Positions 27,216 through 35,536 of a stretch of DNA of 64,000 bases are shown here, one piece after another. Origin of the DNA: Inquilinus sp. KBS0705 (GTDB lineage Bacteria > Bacteroidota > Bacteroidia > Sphingobacteriales > Sphingobacteriaceae); NCBI GenBank assembly GCA_005938025.2, contig VCCI02000001.1:1922001-1986000 (forward strand), written 5' to 3'. A model generated the notes under the pieces. It did not search any database, had not been told where the DNA came from, and worked only from the letters and a program-made list of their open reading frames with translations. The position numbers were made by a program, and so were the translations under genes. Within the stretch, counting starts at the first letter, position 1; each line of letters begins with the position of its first letter.

Positions 27216-27300
27216 CCAGGAGCGGGCCACATTCGTTTGAAGCATAAAAATCCGTTACCCTGCCCTGTCAGGAGGTTGCTTCGTACCTCGCAATGACGCG
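26981..27300 (+). repeat. 320-bp dispersed repeat, copy A
   Basis: This stretch is closely similar, in the same orientation, to 61971-62296. Shared blocks include GTCAGCAAAGCAGCTTCGGG, CATAGGAAATTTTGCTGAAG, AAAGATTCCAGCCCGTGGTT and CAAAGGCCCTGTGCGGCAAA. It ends in the short repeat GGTTGCTTCGTACCTCGCAA, which also occurs near 23220-23241. Confidence 0.8.
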
Positions 27301-27353
27301 TTGGGAAGGGTTGCAAACTGCCAAGTGCCAAGTGCCAACTACGCAACTGCCAA

Positions 27354-27707
27354 CTATTTCCCGTGCAAGCTCCAGGCGTTACCATCAGGGTCCTTTACTG
27401 TAGCAAAGCGGCCCCAGGGGGTTTTATCGGCAGGGCCAACTTCAATGCCCTTGGCTTTTATGCGTTCAATATCGGCATCAAGGTCATCGCATTTGATCAC
27501 ATTACCGGTAAGGGTGCCGGCCTTTAATCCGGGGAACCAGTTAACCAGCGTAATAGAAGTGCCGCCACCGGGCAGGCCTAATTGTATCCAAAGCGAATCG
27601 CCCTGAAAAGGGTTCTCTACCATTAAGGTAAAGCCAAATTTCAGGTAAAAATCCTTTGCCCTTTGCTGGTCGGTTACCGGCACAGATAAAATTTCGATCG
27701 TTTTCAT
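27354..27707 (-). CDS. VOC/glyoxalase-fold protein
   Basis: A 117-residue protein of the vicinal-oxygen-chelate superfamily. It has two beta-alpha-beta-beta-beta halves: EILSVPVTDQQRAKDFYLKF at residues 4-23, and GNVIKCDDLDADIERIKAKG near residue 70, followed by ATVKDPDGNAWSL near the end. The closing DPDGN motif is typical of the second half. Members act as lyases, dioxygenases or binding proteins, and the substrate cannot be told here. It is convergent with nothing and stands alone between a repeat region and the beta-phosphoglucomutase gene, which is divergent. Confidence 0.85.
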   Translation of the reverse strand: MKTIEILSVPVTDQQRAKDFYLKFGFTLMVENPFQGDSLWIQLGLPGGGTSITLVNWFPGLKAGTLTGNVIKCDDLDADIERIKAKGIEVGPADKTPWGRFATVKDPDGNAWSLHGK

Positions 27708-27842
27708 CGTTTATGTTTTGGTTTTGCAGATGTTAATTAAACCTATCAAAAATAATCCATATACCAACAGGCTATACACAACAACTAAAAAAATTCAACA
27801 TAATTTGGCCGCATATTTTACCTTTACGGCTTAAGCAACAGC

Positions 27843-28493
27843 ATGAACAACCTGAAAGCCTGCATATTTGACCTTGATGGCGTAATTGTAGATACCGCGG
27901 TGTATCATTACAAAGCCTGGAAACGCCTGGCCAACCAAATGGGCTTTGATTTTACCGAACACCAAAACGAACAGCTAAAGGGAGTAAGCCGTATGGCCTC
28001 GCTTGATCTGATACTGGGCTGGGGCAACGTAATCAAAACCGATGCCGAAAAACTGGAACTGGCTACCCGCAAAAACGACTGGTATACCGATATGATAAAC
28101 CACATGACACCTGCCGAGATATTGCCCGGCGCAGGTGAGTTTGTGCAAGCCTGCCGCGATGCCGGTTTTAAAACAGCCATAGGCTCGGCAAGTAAAAACT
28201 CCATCACCATTTTAACAAAGCTTAACCTGCTGCCCCTGTTTGATGCCATTATTGATGGTAACAAAGTGAGCATGCCCAAACCCGACCCCGAAGTATTTTT
28301 AAACGCCGCTAAAGAACTTAATGTAATCCCTGCCGATTGCGTTGTGTTTGAAGACGCTGTCGCGGGTATAGAAGCCGCTTTAAATGGCGGGATGAAAGCT
28401 ATAGGCATTGGCGATGCAGCTACGCTTACAAGAGCTGATTTAGTGGTTAGCGGCCTTGATAAAATGAACCTGGAGATATTGAAAGAGTTGTAA
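27843..28493 (+). CDS. pgmB: Beta-phosphoglucomutase
   Basis: A 216-residue HAD phosphatase-fold enzyme. The nucleophile motif FDLDGVIVDT is at residues 9-18 and the cap-domain motif EQLKGVSRMASLD near residue 43 is diagnostic of beta-phosphoglucomutase. The later HAD motifs are IGSASKN near residue 116 and PKPDPEVFLNAA near residue 143, then VFEDAVAGIEAA. It converts beta-glucose 1-phosphate to glucose 6-phosphate. That is exactly the product of the GH65 phosphorylase encoded at 4897-7209, although the two genes are usually neighbours in Bacteroidota and are 20 kb apart here. A metallo-beta-lactamase gene follows after 47 nt. Confidence 0.92.
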   Translation: MNNLKACIFDLDGVIVDTAVYHYKAWKRLANQMGFDFTEHQNEQLKGVSRMASLDLILGWGNVIKTDAEKLELATRKNDWYTDMINHMTPAEILPGAGEFVQACRDAGFKTAIGSASKNSITILTKLNLLPLFDAIIDGNKVSMPKPDPEVFLNAAKELNVIPADCVVFEDAVAGIEAALNGGMKAIGIGDAATLTRADLVVSGLDKMNLEILKEL

Positions 28494-28540
28494 GGCTTGT
28501 AAAAGTTAAATACGTTAAAATTTGTAAAGTATAGGTAGAA

Positions 28541-29263
28541 ATGAAGTTGAGATTATTGCTTTTGTGTTTGTTACTATCGTCGGTTGCGTTTGCGCAGCAT
28601 GGATTTAAAATAGGCATTACCCCCTTAAACAAAAACTTTTATGTGTGCACATCATACGGCCTGCCCGATGGCACCACCCAATTCCCGGCTAACGCGGTGT
28701 TTGCGGTTACCAATGCCGGTATAGTGCTGATAGACACACCCTGGGGCGAGGACCAAACCAAACAACTGATAGATACCTTACAAAAGCGTTTTAACCAAAA
28801 GATAGCGCTGTGCATATCTACCCACTTTCATGACGACCGCACAGGCGGGCTTGATGTATTGAACAAAAAAGATGTGGAGACCTATGCCAGCAAACTCACC
28901 TATAAATTAGGCAAAAGCCGCGGCGAACAGTTGCCCAACTTTACCTTTGCTGCCGATACTACTTTTACGGTAGACAGCCTGGAGATACAAACCTTTTACC
29001 CCGGCGAAGGCCACACCCGCGATAACATTGTAGTATGGTTCCCTAAAGACAAGATACTGGTAGGCGGCTGCCTTATAAAAAGCCTTGATACCAAAGATAT
29101 AGGCTACACGCTTGATGCCAATGTTAGCCAATGGCCCCTATCGGTGCAAAAAGTGGCCGAGAAGTACAAAGATGCCAAATTTGTGATCCCCGGCCACCAG
29201 GGCTGGAAAGGTGGTTTAAAACAGCTGCCCTACACGCTTAAAATAATCGCGACCCAAAAATAA
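28541..29263 (+). CDS. Subclass B1 metallo-beta-lactamase
   Basis: A 240-residue exported zinc enzyme with a signal peptide ending at AFAQ. The full subclass B1 ligand set is present: HFHDDRTGG near residue 95 (the HxHxD triad), GEGHTRDN near residue 156 (third His), GGCLIKS near residue 175 (zinc-binding Cys) and PGHQGW near residue 217 (last His). The Cys ligand and the GxGHTxDN context distinguish true B1 beta-lactamases from general MBL-fold hydrolases. Family knowledge predicts hydrolysis of penicillins, cephalosporins and carbapenems; the actual spectrum and expression are unknown. The gene sits 47 nt after pgmB with no mobile element beside it, which suggests a resident chromosomal gene. 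Confidence 0.88.
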   Translation: MKLRLLLLCLLLSSVAFAQHGFKIGITPLNKNFYVCTSYGLPDGTTQFPANAVFAVTNAGIVLIDTPWGEDQTKQLIDTLQKRFNQKIALCISTHFHDDRTGGLDVLNKKDVETYASKLTYKLGKSRGEQLPNFTFAADTTFTVDSLEIQTFYPGEGHTRDNIVVWFPKDKILVGGCLIKSLDTKDIGYTLDANVSQWPLSVQKVAEKYKDAKFVIPGHQGWKGGLKQLPYTLKIIATQK

Positions 29264-29269
29264 CGCCGC

Positions 29270-29644
29270 TTAATTGGCTGTACGTTTAGCCCGCTGCTTA
29301 ACTATCTCTTTTATGGCTTCGGCAACCAATGCCTTCTGCTCGGCGCTAAGGCTGTTTACCTCGCTGTCGCCATTAAAAGAATAATATATGCGGCCCATTG
29401 CACCCTCCTGGGCCTTGAACTTTTTGCCGTTGTGCTCGTAGTATAAATGCCCTCCTGTTGATATATCCTCAATAGCGGTTTGGTCCTGGTTAAATACCAC
29501 ACGGCCGGCATACTCTATCTTTTGATAGTTGTTATCATCGTGGGTAACAATTGTGGTCGACGGCCCATTGTGGCAGGCCGTAGCCGCTGTTAATAAGGTT
29601 GCTGTTAATATAATTGCCGATAGCTTTTTAATAGTTGTTGTCAT
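29270..29644 (-). CDS. Small exported protein of unknown function
   Basis: A 124-residue protein with an N-terminal signal sequence (MTTTIKKLSAIILTATLLTA) followed by a Cys at residue 24 (ATACHNG). This may be a lipoprotein site, although the lipobox is not ideal. The mature part contains YQKIEYAGRVVFNQDQTAIE and GRIYYSFNGDSEVNSLSAEQ, the latter suggesting a helix near the C-terminus. I do not recognise a family. It is convergent with the metallo-beta-lactamase gene (6 nt between stops) and has a TATTTTTG box 23 nt upstream. Confidence 0.65.
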   Translation of the reverse strand: MTTTIKKLSAIILTATLLTAATACHNGPSTTIVTHDDNNYQKIEYAGRVVFNQDQTAIEDISTGGHLYYEHNGKKFKAQEGAMGRIYYSFNGDSEVNSLSAEQKALVAEAIKEIVKQRAKRTAN

Positions 29645-29666
29645 TGCATTGTTGGTTAATGTTCAT

Positions 29667-29674
29667 CAAAAATA
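29667..29674 (-). promoter_or_regulatory. Bacteroidota -7 box for the small exported protein
   Basis: The minus strand reads TATTTTTG, matching TAnnTTTG, 23 nt upstream of the ATG at 29644. Confidence 0.4.
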
Positions 29675-29765
29675 AACATTACATGGTATTATGCAATACA
29701 TAGTACTATTAAAAATAACATTAATTGTATAACTAATTGTTTATCAGATACATAATTTTTTAAGC

Positions 29766-32177
29766 CTACTCCGTACGCAAACTTTTAATTGGATTTATTA
29801 AGGCCGCTTTGATCAACTGGAAACTAACCGTAGCTAAAGCTATCCCAATGGCTACCCCACCGGCCAACAAAAATATACTCCAATGTATCTCTATCCGGTA
29901 GGTATAATCCTGCAGCCATTTACTCATTAAATACCATGTTATGGGCGATGCTATTACAAAACCAATACCTACCAATATGATAAACTCCTTAGAGAACAGG
30001 TAAACAATACCCGATACCGACGAACCCAGCACTTTGCGTATACCAACCTCTTTTAGGCGCTGTACGGCCATAAACGATGCCAGGCCATATAAACCCAGGC
30101 AGCTTAGTAATATGGCCACTATGGCAAAGCATTCGTATATCTGCGATAACTGGTTCTCCTGCTTGTAAAAACTCGCTATGCTTTCGTCTAAAAAGCGGTA
30201 TTCAAAGGCATAGTCGGGGTAAACCTCGTTCCATATATTTTCAATACCTTTTAATGATGCCTGCATATCAGCCGTATTTAGCTTGATGTTTGCTATATGA
30301 TAGCGTTTTTTGTAGGTAGTTATCAGCAAAGGTGCGTATTCGTCTTTTAACGACCGGTTGTGAAAATTCTTTAATACACCTGCTACCCTGCCCTTTGCAA
30401 AATTGCCTAACGCTATTTGTTTGCCTAACATATCCTTGGGGTTACGTATACCCATCTTTTGCGCTAAAGCCTCATTCACCAAAAACTCACGGGTGGTGTC
30501 TGAAGCGGCTAAATTATGCCCGGCTACCAGCTGTAATTTATAGGTAGGTATATACTGCTCGTCGGCATTTTTAATAATAGAATAAAAATCTACCGGTTTA
30601 GCGGCATTTTCATAAGTAAACATTGTCCAGTTATCATCATCGCCTGCCGGCACGTCCGAGCTTAAGCTTAGCTTTTCCACACCGTTCAAATCAGTTATTC
30701 TTTTTTTAAGGTATTCCAATTTACTTATAGCAACACTATCTGTAGGGAAAGGCACATTCACCATGGCATCTTTTGCAAAGCCCATGCTTTCGTGGGTAAA
30801 AAAGTTCATTTGCTTTACTATAATGATGGTGCAAATGATGAGTCCCTGCGCAATAATAAACTGGAATACTACCAGCGCATGCCTTAACGATATCCCTTTG
30901 GATGATTTAAAGGCCAGCTTACTTTTTAAGGCATTGATAGGGTTAAAACCCGATAGCACCATTGATGGATAGAAACCCGCTACAATGGTTACCCCAATTG
31001 TAAGCGCCACCATAAAGGCAGCTACCTGATACTGTAGCAACATACCTGCAGATAAAGGCAGATCCATAATTTTACCTACTGCCGGCACGGCCAGCACGCT
31101 AATACCCGCCGCCAATACCAACGATACCAGTACAATTACCAATGTTTCGGCTAAAAACTGCATTTGCAGCTGGCCGCGGTTGCCACCCAATACTTTACGT
31201 ATGCCTACCTCTTTGGCGCGATTAACCGCCTGCGCGGTGGCCAGGTTTATAAAATTCACACAGGCTATCACCAAAATAAACAGCGCTATCATCCACAGCA
31301 TGTTTATCATTTGGTGGGTGATGGATTTGTTTGAATAGTTGCCAGCTTTGTTGTCAAAGTGTATATCCCCCACCGGTTGGGTAATTTCGCTGTCCATATT
31401 ATCGGGCGAGTGGTTCTTTTTCACCAAAGCACGCAGCCTGGCGGTAAGGTGTGCTTGGGTAACGTTGGGTGCCAATAATACATAGCATGCAAAATAACCA
31501 CCTGTGCTATCCCAATCTTTCGATTTTAAAAGGTCGGCTGTAAAACCGGTACCTAATGATATAACAACATGCATTTGAAAATCGCTGTTTTTAGGTATTG
31601 GCGCCAGTATACCTGTTACTTTCAGCACATCCCTGTTGTTCCATTTAATGGTTTTGCCCATAGCGGTTTTCCAGTCGCCAAAATAACGGTCGGCGGTTTC
31701 CTGTGTCAGTATAACCGAGTTGGGGTCTTTTAAGGCAGTTGCTTTATCGCCCTGTATTAAGGGGAAATCAAATATTTTGAAAAAGGCCGCAGTGGTTAAA
31801 AACGTTCCTTGCTCTTTGAATTTCTTGGCAATACCGCCATCCGCATTTAAAACTTGCAATTGCTCGTCGTTTTGATGGTACACAGGGGCTATTTCCTCAA
31901 CCTCGGGGATACTGGTTTTGATGCCCTGCGGTACAGCCCTGGGTACGCCGGAGCCGTAAAAAATATCTTTTGAATCGGCATGATGATACTCTGTAAGCAG
32001 GCGGTATATCCTATCCTTTTTGGTATGAAAGTCATCAAAACTTACATGGAACTGTATCAGCACAAAAATTACCATACACACGGCAATGCCCGACCCAAGG
32101 CCGATAATATTGATAAGCGTATACGACCGTTGGCGATAAACATTACGCCATGCAGTTTTAAATAGATTTTTAAACAT
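29766..32177 (-). CDS. FtsX/MacB-type ABC transporter permease
   Basis: An 803-residue permease with two MacB-FtsX halves, typical of Bacteroidota. The first membrane helix follows NVYRQRSYTLINIIGLGSGI near residue 13, then a large periplasmic MacB-like core (residues 45-280). Three helices of the first FtsX domain lie near residues 285-410 and include the motif RAKEVGIRKVLGGNRGQL. A second core follows, then the last FtsX domain with RLKEVGIRKVLGSSVSGI near residue 705. There is no ATPase domain and no ATPase gene adjacent. Such permeases are thought to export or sense envelope-active molecules. A sigma-54-like promoter and paired dyads lie upstream. Confidence 0.92.
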   Translation of the reverse strand: MFKNLFKTAWRNVYRQRSYTLINIIGLGSGIAVCMVIFVLIQFHVSFDDFHTKKDRIYRLLTEYHHADSKDIFYGSGVPRAVPQGIKTSIPEVEEIAPVYHQNDEQLQVLNADGGIAKKFKEQGTFLTTAAFFKIFDFPLIQGDKATALKDPNSVILTQETADRYFGDWKTAMGKTIKWNNRDVLKVTGILAPIPKNSDFQMHVVISLGTGFTADLLKSKDWDSTGGYFACYVLLAPNVTQAHLTARLRALVKKNHSPDNMDSEITQPVGDIHFDNKAGNYSNKSITHQMINMLWMIALFILVIACVNFINLATAQAVNRAKEVGIRKVLGGNRGQLQMQFLAETLVIVLVSLVLAAGISVLAVPAVGKIMDLPLSAGMLLQYQVAAFMVALTIGVTIVAGFYPSMVLSGFNPINALKSKLAFKSSKGISLRHALVVFQFIIAQGLIICTIIIVKQMNFFTHESMGFAKDAMVNVPFPTDSVAISKLEYLKKRITDLNGVEKLSLSSDVPAGDDDNWTMFTYENAAKPVDFYSIIKNADEQYIPTYKLQLVAGHNLAASDTTREFLVNEALAQKMGIRNPKDMLGKQIALGNFAKGRVAGVLKNFHNRSLKDEYAPLLITTYKKRYHIANIKLNTADMQASLKGIENIWNEVYPDYAFEYRFLDESIASFYKQENQLSQIYECFAIVAILLSCLGLYGLASFMAVQRLKEVGIRKVLGSSVSGIVYLFSKEFIILVGIGFVIASPITWYLMSKWLQDYTYRIEIHWSIFLLAGGVAIGIALATVSFQLIKAALINPIKSLRTE

Positions 32178-32221
32178 AACAACAGGTTTTATGTGAACAA
32201 TTTGGTTTGCGCCAAAAATTG

Positions 32222-32237
32222 TTCAAAGCCAGTGCCA
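32222..32237 (-). promoter_or_regulatory. Candidate sigma-54 (-24/-12) promoter of the permease gene
   Basis: The minus strand reads TGGCACTGGCTTTGAA. The -24 GG element is perfect and the spacing to TTG is correct; the -12 element is TTGA instead of TTGC, so one key base differs. It would give a leader of about 35 nt before the ATG at 32177. Confidence 0.4.
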
Positions 32238-32288
32238 GCGCAAAAAACGGCCCTCATAGGCCAAATACGCAATATTTAATTCACAGGT

Positions 32289-32324
32289 GTACGATAACGA
32301 ACACTTGTACGTACGGTTTCGTAC
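32289..32324. promoter_or_regulatory. Two tandem dyads, GTACG-N4-CGWAC
   Basis: GTACGATAACGAAC (32289-32302) and GTACGGTTTCGTAC (32311-32324) share the pattern GTACG-N4-CG(A/T)AC and start 22 bp apart, about two helical turns. They lie some 80-105 bp upstream of the predicted start of the permease transcript, the usual place for an enhancer-binding regulator of sigma-54. They are in the gap between two minus-strand genes. Confidence 0.5.
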
Positions 32325-32365
32325 ATTGATATTCGTGTGTAACAGGTAAGAATATTTTAGAGCTG

Positions 32366-33916
32366 TTAAGGCTTTTTTGAAGTGTTTTGCAGTACAATAA
32401 TGGGCTGATGCGCGTTCCAATTGGGTTTAAAATCCTTTTGGTTCAGCAGCTTTTCCTCGTAGATAGAAAAATTGCCCAAAACAATGTCCAGGTCGCCGTC
32501 GCCATCCAAATCGGCGGCATCCATCACCAGCCAGCGGCCCTCTGTATTTATGGGGATGTTGTGCGCTTTAAATTTACCCTTCCCGGTTTGCTCCATATAG
32601 GTAAAGCCTTCCTGCGGAGTATTCTTAAAATCGGGGAAAAAAGCGATGTTGGCAATATCCATATCGCCATCGCCATCAAAATCGGCGGCTATGGCTTTTG
32701 AAGCGCCATTTAGGTGATAAAAATAGGTTTGTTTAAACTTACAGTTGCCCTGGTTGGTAAATATATACACCCCGTGGTAAGGCTTTAATATCGGCGAGAG
32801 GTCGTTATTGTCGCCGCATATATAGATGATATCTTTTTTATCATCATTATTCATATCAACCAGTTGAAAACTGTAGGTACCATACACCGGCGGGAAACGC
32901 AGCAGGTTTTGCGATTTAAAACCACCCTGCTTATCGTTTAAAAACAGCCAAAGGCCCTCATCGGCCTGGGCAAACTGGCACAAAAAATCGGGCCAGCCAT
33001 CGTTGTTAAAATCGCCCATCTCCAGCTGTATAGCACCGGGCACGGCCCGTATCACTTTTTTAACAAACTTGTGGTTTGGCTGCTGCTGTACCAAAAACAA
33101 CGCCCCTTTCTCGTTACCAAAGCCGCAAACAATATAGTCGGTAAGGCCATCCTTGTTAAAATCGCCCGATGCTAATTGTACGGGGCGGGGCAGGCTGTCA
33201 GCCAGGGTTGTTACTACATGTTTGCCATCTAACTGCACCTCATTTAAGCTGCCTTTAAGATAATCGTTAGGCGGCATTACCCCAAGGCTGGTAAATACAC
33301 CTGTGTTTTTACCCTCGGCTGTTTTAAAAAACTCAGCATAGCTAACCGGCGATGGTAATTTGGCAACCAGCGCAGGCCTTAAACTGGCATCCCAGCTGTA
33401 CACGTTGTTAGCCGCATCGGCAGTGTACAGGGTTTTATTAAATGGGTTGTACCGCGCTAGGGTGGTCATGGCGGTGGCACTTTTATTTGTGCCTAAAGGG
33501 CGCTGCAGTTTAAATATAGCCCAATCGGTAACGGCATTTGGTTTTGGTACTTCCAGCTTTTTGGGCGAATTGGCTTTATAGTATTCAACTATTTTTTGCC
33601 AGTCTATTATATTTATCAGCGATTGCTTATCGGCATAAAGCTGCCCCATTTCGCTTTGAAAGCCCAATTTAAGGGCCATTGCAGGCAATACACTGGTTTC
33701 CCAAATGTGGTTGTCAAGCAGGGCGGGCTTTGGGTATTGATGGCAGTTGGCGCAATACTTTTTTGATAGTGCAGCACCCTGCTCCAGTATTTCGGCGCGG
33801 GTTGGAGGGCTATCTGTATTACTGCCGCAACCATTCAAAATAAATATAGCCGCGGCGGTTATGGTTACCAATAAAGCAGCCAAACCATTGGCCGGTAGCC
33901 TGTAGGTATTAGGCAT
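32366..33916 (-). CDS. Cytochrome c-like/FG-GAP lipoprotein (distal paralogue)
   Basis: 516 residues. The N-terminal helix ends in a lipobox (FILNGC, Cys 30). A CXXCH haem motif (CANCH, residues 55-59) is followed by LPAMALKLGF near residue 77, whose Met could be the axial ligand. The rest (about 170-510) is an FG-GAP/VCBS propeller with Ca-binding-like repeats such as DFNKDGLTDYIVCG, DFNNDGWPDFLCQF, DMNNDDKKDIIYICG, DFDGDGDMDIANIAF and DLDGDGDLDIVLGNF. It resembles its upstream neighbour along its whole length. The predicted place is the outer membrane or cell surface; the electron partner and ligand are unknown. It is the last gene of the SusCD-haloperoxidase cluster. Confidence 0.85.
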   Translation of the reverse strand: MPNTYRLPANGLAALLVTITAAAIFILNGCGSNTDSPPTRAEILEQGAALSKKYCANCHQYPKPALLDNHIWETSVLPAMALKLGFQSEMGQLYADKQSLINIIDWQKIVEYYKANSPKKLEVPKPNAVTDWAIFKLQRPLGTNKSATAMTTLARYNPFNKTLYTADAANNVYSWDASLRPALVAKLPSPVSYAEFFKTAEGKNTGVFTSLGVMPPNDYLKGSLNEVQLDGKHVVTTLADSLPRPVQLASGDFNKDGLTDYIVCGFGNEKGALFLVQQQPNHKFVKKVIRAVPGAIQLEMGDFNNDGWPDFLCQFAQADEGLWLFLNDKQGGFKSQNLLRFPPVYGTYSFQLVDMNNDDKKDIIYICGDNNDLSPILKPYHGVYIFTNQGNCKFKQTYFYHLNGASKAIAADFDGDGDMDIANIAFFPDFKNTPQEGFTYMEQTGKGKFKAHNIPINTEGRWLVMDAADLDGDGDLDIVLGNFSIYEEKLLNQKDFKPNWNAHQPIIVLQNTSKKP

Positions 33917-33967
33917 TTAGTAATTGTTTTGCTCCCATCATCTCGCTCGTCAATAATACCACAATAA

Positions 33968-35515
33968 CTATTTTTTTATGTTGTTTTCCAGTACTATAAA
34001 TGGTGTATGCTCGTCCCACTTTGGTGCAAAATTGGGCTGAAACAAAAACCCGCTGGCATAATTACCTAAAATTATATCGGGCTTGCCATCGTTGTTATGG
34101 TCGGCAACTTCCATGGCCATCCAGCGGCCGTATTGGCTTACGGGTACCGCATGCGGTTTAAATTGCATGGCTTTGTCCTGCTCAAAGTAAATAAACTCTT
34201 CGGCAGGGTTATTTTTCATATCAGCAAAAAACGCGGTGGTAGCAATATCCAAATCGCCATCGTTATCAAAATCGGCAGCAATGGCTTTGGTACAACCATT
34301 TATAGGGTAAAACCAGGTTTGCTTAAAGTTAAAGTTGCCTGTATTTTTAAATATGTACAAACCATGGTAAGGCTTCAATATCCGCGAATCGCGGAAGTTG
34401 TAACCGCAGGTATATATCAGGTCGGGGTTGCCATCCTTGTCAATATCCGTTAGCTGGAAACTGGTAGACCCATAAACCGGCGGAAAGCTCATCAGTTCTT
34501 TTGATGTAAAGCCACCTTTTTTGTCATTCAGCATGAGCGATAAGCCCTCGTTAGAGCTGCCGAACAGCACCATCAGGTCGGGCCAGCTATCCTTGTTAAA
34601 ATCGCCGGTAACGGCTTGCACCGCGCCGGGCCTGTCGCTTAGGGTGGTTTGTTTATAGGTTTTACCATCGGCCGCTAATTTTAGCATATAAATGCCGCCT
34701 TTCAGGCTACCCTGGCCTAACACTATTATTTCTGCTTTCCCGTCCTTATCAAAGTCGGCGTTAATGGTTTGTACCGGCCTTGGCAGGTCTGCCGCTATTT
34801 CGGTTGCCTGCAGTTTGCCACCCAGTGCCACATCAAATACCCTCCCGTTAGGGAAATCAATAGGATCTATGCGCCCTATAGCGGTAACTATTGCCTTTTC
34901 GGCACCCGATGCATCCTTTACAAAATTAGCTTGTATAGCCGCCGATGGCAGTTTGGTAACACTGCTGATGTTTAATTGCTTATCCCACTCGGTTAAGTTG
35001 CCCGATACCACATCGCCGGTATATATTTTACCCGCGGGGCTGGCGGCCACCATTGTAGTGAAACAAATATCGTTTGATCGGGCCGCCTTTTTAAGTGTAA
35101 AACCTGCCCAATCTTTTTGTAAAGGCACCGGCGGCTTAGCAGCAGCAAGCGTATCCGGCGCTAATTTTTTATAGTAGTTTACAATAGCGGCCCATTCGGG
35201 TAAAGTTAGGCCCGAGGTATCCGTTTCGTCCTTATAATAATCGATACCGTAGGTTTTAATACCAAAATTATGCGCCATCGCCGGTAACGTATGTACCGTC
35301 CAAACATCTTTTGTTAGTGCATCTACGGGCACTAAGGCATGGCAGCGCTTACAGTTAATTTCGGCCAGCTTTTTACCATCGGCAAGGGTATCTCCTGTAA
35401 ACTCAAAACCATTGCCTGTTTTGCTTTTGCAGCCATTAAGTAAAGTACTAAGCGATAAAATTGCTACGCCTATTACCATGCAGGATGTAAACCAAAAAGT
35501 CCTCTTTAGTCTCAT
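33968..35515 (-). CDS. Cytochrome c-like/FG-GAP lipoprotein (proximal paralogue)
   Basis: 515 residues with the same plan as the gene downstream: lipobox LLNGC (Cys 29), CXXCH motif CKRCH at residues 55-59, LPAMAHNFG near residue 78, then an FG-GAP propeller. The repeats include DFDKDGKAEIIVLG, DFNKDSWPDLMVLF, DIDKDGNPDLIYTCG, DFDNDGDLDIATTAF and DHNNDGKPDIILGNY. The haem motif is at the same residue number in both proteins, so they arose by tandem duplication. It is 21 nt downstream of the haloperoxidase-like gene. A role in passing electrons at the cell surface is inference. Confidence 0.85.
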   Translation of the reverse strand: MRLKRTFWFTSCMVIGVAILSLSTLLNGCKSKTGNGFEFTGDTLADGKKLAEINCKRCHALVPVDALTKDVWTVHTLPAMAHNFGIKTYGIDYYKDETDTSGLTLPEWAAIVNYYKKLAPDTLAAAKPPVPLQKDWAGFTLKKAARSNDICFTTMVAASPAGKIYTGDVVSGNLTEWDKQLNISSVTKLPSAAIQANFVKDASGAEKAIVTAIGRIDPIDFPNGRVFDVALGGKLQATEIAADLPRPVQTINADFDKDGKAEIIVLGQGSLKGGIYMLKLAADGKTYKQTTLSDRPGAVQAVTGDFNKDSWPDLMVLFGSSNEGLSLMLNDKKGGFTSKELMSFPPVYGSTSFQLTDIDKDGNPDLIYTCGYNFRDSRILKPYHGLYIFKNTGNFNFKQTWFYPINGCTKAIAADFDNDGDLDIATTAFFADMKNNPAEEFIYFEQDKAMQFKPHAVPVSQYGRWMAMEVADHNNDGKPDIILGNYASGFLFQPNFAPKWDEHTPFIVLENNIKK

Positions 35516-35536
35516 GATCAGTATGTGTGCTTATTT

